A stretch of 12,038 nucleotides of DNA from CAYSLC01 sp964431545 (lineage in GTDB: Bacteria > Desulfobacterota > Desulfobacteria > Desulfobacterales > JAABSP01). Position 1 is the stretch's first letter. Each line of letters starts with the position of its first letter. The notes under the pieces were generated by a model. That model worked only from the letters and a program-made list of their open reading frames with translations. It searched no databases and was not told where the DNA came from. Where the stretch lies: positions 1 to 12,038 of the forward strand of contig CAYSLC010000174.1 of NCBI GenBank assembly GCA_964431545.1, written 5' to 3'. The position numbers and the translations under genes are program-made. Of the stretch, positions 1 to 6,021 are shown piece after piece.

Positions 1-91
1 AGGTCCCGGCGCCGACCCAAGGCCCACCCCTCGCCCCTTCCCCATAAAATAAACAACCCTCACTTACTGAATCCGACCTATTTTCCGTAAC

Positions 92-115
92 GAATAAATT
101 TTCCTTTACTTATTC
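92..115. repeat. Inverted repeat GAATAA-N12-TTATTC in the leader
   Basis: The arms at 92-97 and 110-115 are exact reverse complements, separated by 12 bases, inside the AT-rich leader about 100 bases before the hydrogenase start. The size and position would suit a dimeric regulator, but six-base AT-only arms in AT-rich DNA can arise by chance. Confidence 0.25.
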
Positions 116-167
116 ATCAAAAAAAATTACTGTTGGCGCTACCCGTACTGTCCGGCGGAATCGGTTT

Positions 168-178
168 GTTTCAGAAAC
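168..178. repeat. Short palindrome GTTTC-A-GAAAC in the leader
   Basis: An 11-base interrupted palindrome ends about 22 bases before the Shine-Dalgarno of the hydrogenase small subunit gene. It could be an operator half-site pair or a weak RNA hairpin in the 5' untranslated region. Support is positional only. Confidence 0.2.
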
Positions 179-200
179 GGCCAACCCCCCAACCGCACCA

Positions 201-206
201 AGGAGG
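201..206 (+). promoter_or_regulatory. Strong ribosome binding site AGGAGG that fixes the hydrogenase start
   Basis: AGGAGG lies five bases before the ATG at 212. An in-frame GTG at 206 would give two more residues, but it overlaps the last base of this Shine-Dalgarno and has none of its own. The ATG at 212 is therefore the start. Confidence 0.85.
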
Positions 207-211
207 TGTCA

Positions 212-1153
212 ATGAGAGAAGAAAAGAGATTCTATGACAAACTGGAAAGCAGAGGCATCTCGCGAAGAAGCTTCATGAAGTATTGTTCCTTCATCACCGC
301 GACCCTTGGGCTTTCCTCATCTTTCATCCCGAAGGTGGCGGAGGTCTTTGCCGCGCCCAAACAGCGTCCGCCCGTGGTCTGGCTCCACTTCGGCGAGTGC
401 ACAGGATGTTCCGAGTCGATGCTCAGGTCCACCTACCCGTATCCGGACGACCTGGTGCTGGAGATCCTCTCCGTGGAGTACCATGAGACGATCATGGCCG
501 CCGCCGGTCAGCAGGCGGAGGACAACCTCCACGCCGCCGTAAAGAAATACAAGGACAAGTTCGTCTGCATCGTCGAGGGCGCCATCTCCACCAAGGACAA
601 CGGCATCTACGGGCGGATCGGCGGACGGACCTTCCTGGAGATCGCCCAGGAGGTGGTCCCCAAGGCCGCGGCGGTGATCGCCATCGGCAACTGCGCCGCC
701 TTCGGCGGAATCCAGGCGGCGGCCCCCAACCCGGGCGGGTACAAAGGGGTGGGCGACGCCCTCAAAGTCCAGCCGGTCAACCTGCCGGGATGCCCCTACA
801 ACCCCGTCAACCTGGTGGGAACCGTGGTCAACTATATCCTCCTGGGAAAAGTGCCGGCACTGGACACCCTGGGGCGGCCCCTGTTCGCCTACGGCAAGAC
901 CATCCACGACCAGTGCCCCCGCCGTGCCCACTACGAGCTGGGCGAGTTCGTGGAGGAGTTCGGCTCCCCCGAGGCGGAGATGGGCTTCTGCCTCTACAAC
1001 GTGGGGTGCAAGGGTCCGGAGACCTACAACAACTGCCCCGTGGCAAAGTACAACGACGGCACCAGCTGGCCGGTGGAGTCGGGACACCCCTGCATCGGAT
1101 GCAGCCAGCCGGGCTTCTGGGACAACATGACCCCCTTCTTCGAGGAGCTGTAG
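212..1153 (+). CDS. hynB: Periplasmic [NiFe] hydrogenase, small (Fe-S) subunit, Tat-exported
   Basis: This 313-residue protein carries electrons from the NiFe site of the large subunit through three Fe-S clusters during H2 oxidation. The N-terminus has a twin-arginine signal (SRRSFMK, R18-R19), a hydrophobic stretch, and a probable cleavage near VFA/AP (about residue 47). The folded heterodimer should therefore be exported by Tat. Cluster ligands can be placed by comparison with D. gigas-type enzymes: proximal C63, C66, C161, C194; distal H232, C235, C260, C266; medial C275, C294, C297. The medial site has the usual Pro in place of a fourth Cys, which indicates [3Fe-4S]. No C-terminal membrane anchor follows residue 313, so it resembles the soluble Desulfovibrio HynB rather than E. 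coli HyaA. That points to a periplasmic cytochrome c acceptor (inference). It precedes the large subunit by 50 bases in one operon. Oxygen-tolerance extra cysteines near the proximal cluster are absent (CTGCSES only). Confidence 0.95.
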   Translation: MREEKRFYDKLESRGISRRSFMKYCSFITATLGLSSSFIPKVAEVFAAPKQRPPVVWLHFGECTGCSESMLRSTYPYPDDLVLEILSVEYHETIMAAAGQQAEDNLHAAVKKYKDKFVCIVEGAISTKDNGIYGRIGGRTFLEIAQEVVPKAAAVIAIGNCAAFGGIQAAAPNPGGYKGVGDALKVQPVNLPGCPYNPVNLVGTVVNYILLGKVPALDTLGRPLFAYGKTIHDQCPRRAHYELGEFVEEFGSPEAEMGFCLYNVGCKGPETYNNCPVAKYNDGTSWPVESGHPCIGCSQPGFWDNMTPFFEEL

Positions 1154-1190
1154 GCGCCTCGGCACCCCAATTTTGACCCTTACCTTTTCA

Positions 1191-1195
1191 AGGAG
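1191..1195 (+). promoter_or_regulatory. Ribosome binding site AGGAG of the large subunit gene
   Basis: AGGAG sits eight bases before the ATG at 1204. It supports that start and independent translation of the large subunit across the 50-base gap from the small subunit stop. Confidence 0.75.
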
Positions 1196-1203
1196 AAGAA
1201 CAT

Positions 1204-2883
1204 ATGGCGAATAGAATCGTTGTCGATCCCATCACCAGAATCGAGGGACACCTCCGGATCGAGGTGGAAGTCGAAAACGGCAAGGTCAAGGATGCCTGGA
1301 GTTCGGCCAACATGTTCCGGGGCATCGAGCTGATCCTCCAGGGCCGGGACCCCCGGGACGCCCCCCTGTTCACCCAGCGCTCCTGCGGCGTCTGCACCTA
1401 CGTCCACTATCTGTCGTCGGTACGGGCCGTTGAGGCGGCCATCGGGGTGAAGATCCCGGAGAACGCCCGGATCATCCGGAACCTGCTCCACGGGGCCCAG
1501 TTCCAGCACGACCACATCGTCCACTTCTACCACCTCCACGCCCTCGACTGGGTGGACGTGGTGGACGCCCTCAAGGCGGACCCCAAGAAGACCGCCACCC
1601 TCTCGGAGAACACCTCCAACGCCCCCTGGGGCGGCACCGCCTACTTCAAGGGGGTCCAGGAGCGCCTACAGACCTTCGTGGACAGCGGCCAGCTGGGGCC
1701 CCTCAACAACGCCTACTGGGGCCACTCCGCCTACAAGATGCCGCCGGAGGCCAACCTCATGGCCACGGCCCACTACATCGAGGCCCTGCGACTCCAGTCC
1801 CGGGCGGCCCGGATGCATGCGCTGTTCGGGGCCAAGAACCCCCACCTCCAGACCCTTGTGGCCGGGGGCGTCACCTGCGCCCGGAGCCTCACCCCCGACA
1901 AGCTGGCGGAATTTCTCTACCTCTGGAAGGAGACCCAGTCGTTCGTGGAGAACGTCTACATCCCCGATCTCATCGCGGTGGCCTCCTTCTACAAGGACTG
2001 GGGCGCCATCGGCGGATGCACCAACTTCCTGTGCTGGGGCGATCTGCCCCAGAGCGACCAGGAGCCGGAAAGCCTCTTCCTGCCCCGGGGCCGGATCATG
2101 AACCGGGACATCAGCAAGGTGGAGGCCGCGGTCCAGGAGAAGGTCACCGAGCATGTGCTCCACGCCTGGTACGAGGACGGCGGGGCCAAGCACCCCTACC
2201 AGGGCGAGACCAAACCGAAGCCGGGAGACTACGAGACCGGCGGCGACAAGTCCACCTGGAAGTTCGGCAAGCCCCAGATCGGCAAATACTCCTGGTTCAA
2301 GGCCCCTCGGTACGACGGCGAGCCGTGCGAGGTGGGCCCCCTGGCCCGGGTCCTGGTGGGCTACGGCGTGGGCAAGAAGGAGTTCAAGGACGTGGTGGAC
2401 AGCACGCTCAAGAAGCTCGACATCCCCGTCACCGCCCTCTTCTCCACCCTGGGCCGCACCGCCGCCCGGGGCCTGGAGACCCTGGTCATCGGCCAGGCCA
2501 TGGAGGGGTGGATCATGGAACTCATCGGCAACGTCAAGAAGGGGAACACCAAGACCTACCAGTCCTGGGAGATGCCGGACAAGGCCATGGGACACGGGCT
2601 GAACGACGTGGCCCGGGGCGCCCTGGGCCACTGGATCGAGATCGAGGACAAGAAGATCAAGAACTACCAGTACGTGGTCCCGTCCACCTGGAACCTCGGA
2701 CCCCGGTGCGAGGGGGGCAAGCTCGGCCCGGTGGAGGAGGCGCTCATCGGCACCCCCATCGCCGATCCCAAGCGGCCCTTGGAGATCCTCCGGACGGTCC
2801 ACTCCTTCGATCCGTGCATCGCCTGCGGCGTCCATGTGATCGACCCCGAGTCGAACCAGGTCTACGACATCAAGGTGCTCTGA
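1204..2883 (+). CDS. hynA: Periplasmic [NiFe] hydrogenase, large (catalytic) subunit
   Basis: This 559-residue subunit holds the Ni-Fe(CN)2CO active site that splits H2. The L1 motif RSCGVC gives C61 and C64, and the L5 motif DPCIACGVH gives C538 and C541; these four cysteines bind nickel and iron. The N-terminal TRIEGH motif carries the conserved proton-transfer glutamate (E14). The protein continues 15 residues past H544. In this family that tail is cut off after the His by a dedicated endopeptidase once nickel is inserted, so the gene encodes a precursor. It has no signal peptide and would be co-exported with the Tat-bearing small subunit. Length and motifs fit group 1 uptake hydrogenases, probably the soluble Desulfovibrio-like subgroup (1b). 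The maturation protease, Hyp proteins and cytochrome b often found next to such genes are not in the window and must be encoded elsewhere. Confidence 0.96.
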   Translation: MANRIVVDPITRIEGHLRIEVEVENGKVKDAWSSANMFRGIELILQGRDPRDAPLFTQRSCGVCTYVHYLSSVRAVEAAIGVKIPENARIIRNLLHGAQFQHDHIVHFYHLHALDWVDVVDALKADPKKTATLSENTSNAPWGGTAYFKGVQERLQTFVDSGQLGPLNNAYWGHSAYKMPPEANLMATAHYIEALRLQSRAARMHALFGAKNPHLQTLVAGGVTCARSLTPDKLAEFLYLWKETQSFVENVYIPDLIAVASFYKDWGAIGGCTNFLCWGDLPQSDQEPESLFLPRGRIMNRDISKVEAAVQEKVTEHVLHAWYEDGGAKHPYQGETKPKPGDYETGGDKSTWKFGKPQIGKYSWFKAPRYDGEPCEVGPLARVLVGYGVGKKEFKDVVDSTLKKLDIPVTALFSTLGRTAARGLETLVIGQAMEGWIMELIGNVKKGNTKTYQSWEMPDKAMGHGLNDVARGALGHWIEIEDKKIKNYQYVVPSTWNLGPRCEGGKLGPVEEALIGTPIADPKRPLEILRTVHSFDPCIACGVHVIDPESNQVYDIKVL

Positions 2884-2905
2884 TGTAACCCGACGGAAAA
2901 GGGAC

Positions 2906-2928
2906 GGGAGGGGCGCCGCGCCCCTCCC
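2906..2928 (+). terminator. Perfect GC hairpin after the hydrogenase genes (terminator, attenuator or stability stem)
   Basis: GGGAGGGGCG at 2906-2915 and CGCCCCTCCC at 2919-2928 are exact reverse complements around a 3-base loop (CCG). The stem lies 22 bases after the hydrogenase stop and ends 10 bases before the ATG of the next gene. No T-run follows (CCTTCCCCCC), so it is not a classical intrinsic terminator. It may act as a 3' stability stem for the hydrogenase mRNA, a partial terminator, or a structure limiting translation of the next gene. The inverted repeat is certain; the role is inferred. Confidence 0.5.
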
Positions 2929-2938
2929 CCTTCCCCCC

Positions 2939-5890
2939 ATGAAGCCCCCCTTCTCCGGATACCCCTCCTACGCCGCCTTTCTGGGGTGGATCCTCCGCCG
3001 CCCCGGAGCCGCCCTTGCCGCGGTGGCCCTGATCACCCTTTTCTTCGCCTGGCAGATCCCGGACCTCGCCTTCCGGACATCGGTCCACGACTTCGCCATC
3101 GAGGACCTTCCCGAGACCGAGCAATATCGCCGGTTCAAGGCGCTGTTCGGCTCCGACGAGATCATCCGGGTGGTGATCCGGGGGATCGACCCCTTCACCC
3201 CCGCCTCCTTCGAGCGGATCGCCGCCCTGTCCGACGCCGCGGCCGGGATCCCGGGGGTCCGGCGGGTCATCAGCCTGTCCACCATCCGGGAGGCGGTGGA
3301 GATCAAGGGGAAGGTGGACCTGAAGTCCCTGGCCGACCTCCTCCGGCCCGCCCAACTCTTCACGGGCAACCTCCTCTCCGCGGACGGCGAGGCCACGGCC
3401 CTCACCCTGGTCCTCGCCCCGGAGGCCGACGGCGGCGACGTAGTGGGGGCCGTCTCCGGCCTCCTGGAAGATTTCGACGACCTGGCCGCCTACCAGATCG
3501 GCATGCCGGTGATCTCCGAGGCCCTGGGCGACTTCACCCGGCGGGACTTCCTCCGGCTGCCGCCGGCCACCTTTCTCCTCATCGGCCTGCTGCTCCACCT
3601 CCTTTTCCGGAGCCGGGAGTGCCTCCTGCTGCCCCTGGCTTGTGTCATGGCCGCCCTGGTCTGGACCTTCGGGGCCATGGCCCTGTTCGACGTGCCCCTG
3701 ACCATGCTCACCATGATCGTCCCCATCTTCGTCATCGCCGTGGGGACCGCCTACTGTCTCTACCTCTGCTCCGAGTACCGGAGCCGGGCCGGCCCGGGGG
3801 GCGCCGCGGCCTCGGCCGTCCAGGAGACCTTCTCCCGGATGGCCCTGCCCACCACCCTGGCCGTCTTCACCACGGGCGCCGGGGTCGCCTCCCTGCTGGT
3901 CAACCGGATCCGCGCCATCCAGGAGTTCGCCGTCTTCTCCTGCGTGGGCATCGCCGCCCTCCTGGTCCTGGTGCTGGTCCTCTTCCCCTCGGCCCTGGTC
4001 CTTTTTCCCGAAACCGGACGGCGGAAAACCCCGTCCCCCCCGGCGGGCCCCGGCCCCTTCGCCGGGATCCTGGAGCGGATCATCCGCATCGACCTCCACC
4101 ACCGGTGGGCCGCCATGGCCGTGCTGGCCGGCGTGGCCGTGGTCTGCGGAGCCGGGATCTTCCGGCTCCAGGCCGAGACCAACCCGGTGGACTATCTCCG
4201 GGCCGACACCCCGGTGAGCCGCCACTTCCACGACATCTACCGGGACATGTCCGGCAGCTTTCCCGTCAACGTGGTGATGAAGACCGGCCGGCCAGACTCC
4301 TTCTTCGACGACCCGGCCCACCTCCGGGTACTCGACCGGCTCCAGCGGTTCCTGGAGACCCTGCCGGGGGTGGACAAGACCCTCTCCTTCGCCGACTACG
4401 TCCGGCTGGTCAACTACGCCATGGAGGGGTTCGATCCGGCCGCCTACCGCCTGCCCGAGGAGGGGTGGGAGCTGCGGACCGTCATCAATAACTTCAAGAC
4501 CCTGCTGGGCGACGACATGCTCGCCCGGTTCATGAGCCCCGACTTCTCCCGGGCCAACCTGCTGATGCTCACCCATATCGCCAGTTCCGGGGGAATTCTG
4601 GAGACCCGGAAGCGGATCCTCGCCCACGTGCACGAACACTTTCCCGAAGAACTCGACTGGGAGGTGACCGGGTTCGGGGTGGCCATCGCCGCCAGCAGCC
4701 ACGTCCTGGTCAAGGGCCAGGTGCGCAGCCTCGCCCTCACCGCCGGGCTCATCTTCACGGTCATGTTCGTCCTCTTCCTCTCCCTGCGGGTGGGGCTGGT
4801 GGCCATCGTCACCTGCGCCTTCCCCATCGTGGTCAACTTCGGCCTCATGGGGTGGCTGGGGATCCGTCTCTCGGTGGCCACCAGCCTCATCGCCAGCATC
4901 GCCCTGGGCCTGGCCGTGGACGACATCATCCACTACCTGGTCCGCTATAACCGGGAGTTCAAGAAGGACCTCGACAAGGACCGGGCCCTGCGGGACACCA
5001 TCCGCCACACGGGCCGGCCGATCCTCCTCACCTCCCTGATCATCAGCATCGGGTTCTCCATTCTCCTCTTCTCCCACTTCAAGCCCACCGCCGTCTTCGG
5101 CCTGCTCATGGTGATCACCATGGGCTCGGCCCTGGTGGGCGACCTGATCCTCCTGCCGTCGCTGATGCTCCACGTGGAGCTGGTCACCGCCTGGGACATC
5201 CTCCGGCTGGTGCCGGCGGAGGGGGGGATCTCTCCGGACGCGGCCCACGAACTCAACCAGCCCCTCAACGTCATCAAGATGGCCTCGGAATACCTGAAGC
5301 TGATGCTCCAGCGCGGGGAGGCGGTGGGCCGGGACGAACTGGCCCAGGTGACCGGGGAGATCGGCGCCCAGGTGGACCGGGCCACGGCGGTGGTCCACCG
5401 GCTGGCGGCCATCGGCCGGAAGCCGACCACGGAAAGGGGCCCGGTGGACCTCAACGCGGTCATCGCCGAGACGGAAGGGGTGACGCGGAACCCGCTGCGG
5501 CTGGAGAACATCGAACTGGCCATCCATCGGGAGAGCCCCCTGCCCCCGGTCCTGGCCCACCGGAACCGGCTCGACCAGGCCCTCTTCGGCCTGGTGGCCA
5601 ACGCCCGGGAAGCCATGTCGCCGGACGGCGGGAGGATCACCATCGCCTCCTTCCGGACCCCGGACCGGGTGGGGATCCGGATCACCGATACCGGACCGGG
5701 GATCCCAGCGCCCATCCGGGACCGGATCTTCGAACCCTTCTTCACCACCCGGGGCGAGGGCAAGGGCAAGGGGCTCGGCCTGGCCGTGGGCCGGGAGATC
5801 GCCAGGAGCTACGGCGGACGCCTCGATCTCGTCCGGTCGGCCCCCGGCGGGACCACCTTCGAGATGACCTTCCCGCCCCACGGCCCCTGA
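2939..5890 (+). CDS. RND/MMPL-family (HAE3-type) permease fused to a histidine kinase core
   Basis: This 983-residue protein joins two usually separate machines. Residues 1-755 form a complete 12-TM RND permease: TM1 about 22-40, a periplasmic loop to about 208, TM2-6 about 209-356, TM7 about 391-408, a second loop to about 597, and TM8-12 about 598-742. The closest family I recognise is HAE3/COG1033 (MMPL-like, amphiphile or lipid export). TM10 carries D661-D662 (GLAVDD), but the equivalent TM4 site reads GTAYC with no acid. A kinase core follows about 15 residues after the last TM: H-box AHELNQPLN with H770, N-box N888, G1 DTGPGI at 917-922, F-box FEPFFTT at 931-937, and G2 GKGLGL at 943-948. 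All residues needed for ATP binding and phosphotransfer appear present. The kinase part resembles that of the PAS kinase downstream. No Shine-Dalgarno precedes the ATG, but the N-terminus aligns with the paralogue at 8851. The substrate is unknown. Confidence 0.88.
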   Translation: MKPPFSGYPSYAAFLGWILRRPGAALAAVALITLFFAWQIPDLAFRTSVHDFAIEDLPETEQYRRFKALFGSDEIIRVVIRGIDPFTPASFERIAALSDAAAGIPGVRRVISLSTIREAVEIKGKVDLKSLADLLRPAQLFTGNLLSADGEATALTLVLAPEADGGDVVGAVSGLLEDFDDLAAYQIGMPVISEALGDFTRRDFLRLPPATFLLIGLLLHLLFRSRECLLLPLACVMAALVWTFGAMALFDVPLTMLTMIVPIFVIAVGTAYCLYLCSEYRSRAGPGGAAASAVQETFSRMALPTTLAVFTTGAGVASLLVNRIRAIQEFAVFSCVGIAALLVLVLVLFPSALVLFPETGRRKTPSPPAGPGPFAGILERIIRIDLHHRWAAMAVLAGVAVVCGAGIFRLQAETNPVDYLRADTPVSRHFHDIYRDMSGSFPVNVVMKTGRPDSFFDDPAHLRVLDRLQRFLETLPGVDKTLSFADYVRLVNYAMEGFDPAAYRLPEEGWELRTVINNFKTLLGDDMLARFMSPDFSRANLLMLTHIASSGGILETRKRILAHVHEHFPEELDWEVTGFGVAIAASSHVLVKGQVRSLALTAGLIFTVMFVLFLSLRVGLVAIVTCAFPIVVNFGLMGWLGIRLSVATSLIASIALGLAVDDIIHYLVRYNREFKKDLDKDRALRDTIRHTGRPILLTSLIISIGFSILLFSHFKPTAVFGLLMVITMGSALVGDLILLPSLMLHVELVTAWDILRLVPAEGGISPDAAHELNQPLNVIKMASEYLKLMLQRGEAVGRDELAQVTGEIGAQVDRATAVVHRLAAIGRKPTTERGPVDLNAVIAETEGVTRNPLRLENIELAIHRESPLPPVLAHRNRLDQALFGLVANAREAMSPDGGRITIASFRTPDRVGIRITDTGPGIPAPIRDRIFEPFFTTRGEGKGKGLGLAVGREIARSYGGRLDLVRSAPGGTTFEMTFPPHGP

Positions 5891-5930
5891 TCCGGAGCCG
5901 TCCAGGGAACGGCCCGGGTCGAATGGACGG

Positions 5931-5958
5931 TTGACGCGATCCCCCGTTTTGGGATAAG
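5931..5958 (+). promoter_or_regulatory. Candidate sigma70-type promoter before the PAS kinase
   Basis: TTGACG (5931-5936, five of six consensus bases) and GATAAG (5953-5958, four of six) are separated by 16 bases, in the only sizeable gap (131 bases) within the signalling cluster. It would start a transcript about 55 bases before the ATG at 6022. The kinase, two receivers and second permease would then form their own transcription unit, separate from the permease-kinase gene. Confidence 0.4.
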
Positions 5959-5978
5959 AGGGGATGAGGCATATCCCC
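5939..5978. repeat. Cluster of GGGGAT/ATCCCC boxes, possible operator
   Basis: Four copies of the same box occur within 40 bases in both orientations: ATCCCC 5939-5944, GGGAT 5951-5955, GGGGAT 5960-5965 and ATCCCC 5973-5978. The last two form an inverted repeat with a 7-base spacer just downstream of the putative -10. The boxes overlap the candidate promoter, as an operator would. No regulator family is assigned. Confidence 0.35.
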
Positions 5979-6021
5979 CGCATCGGCAGACGAGAATCGA
6001 AGACCCGAGGATGCCCGGCCC

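Larger units (their letters stand above)
1..211 (+). promoter_or_regulatory. AT-rich non-coding leader upstream of the hydrogenase operon
   Basis: No convincing gene is seen here. Bases 1-40 are GC-rich, then roughly 41-130 become strikingly AT-rich compared with the rest of the window, which is typical of a promoter region. A TAAAAT at 45-50 matches the sigma70 -10 consensus at five of six bases but has no good -35 partner. Two small inverted repeats are visible: GAATAA/TTATTC (92-97 and 110-115) and GTTTC-A-GAAAC (168-178). Either could be an operator. The exact promoter cannot be assigned by eye; the region as a whole is the likely control region of the hydrogenase genes. Confidence 0.45.

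Noticed and set aside
1..45. Minus-strand ATG at 45 with a 15-codon frame running off the left edge
   Set aside because: It has no ribosome binding site, is too short to judge, and its composition is that of GC-rich filler. It could be a divergent gene start, but nothing supports it.
131..150. TTGGCGCTACCCGTACTG as a sigma54 -24/-12 promoter
   Set aside because: The GG at -24 is present, but the position ten bases later reads AC instead of the required GC, so the hallmark spacing fails.
206..211. GTG at 206 as the start of the hydrogenase small subunit
   Set aside because: It lies in the Shine-Dalgarno itself and has no ribosome site of its own; the ATG at 212 has ideal spacing.
1666..2940. 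Antisense open frame of about 424 codons opposite the hydrogenase large subunit
   Set aside because: It is a composition-driven shadow of the sense gene, which has definitive [NiFe] hydrogenase motifs.
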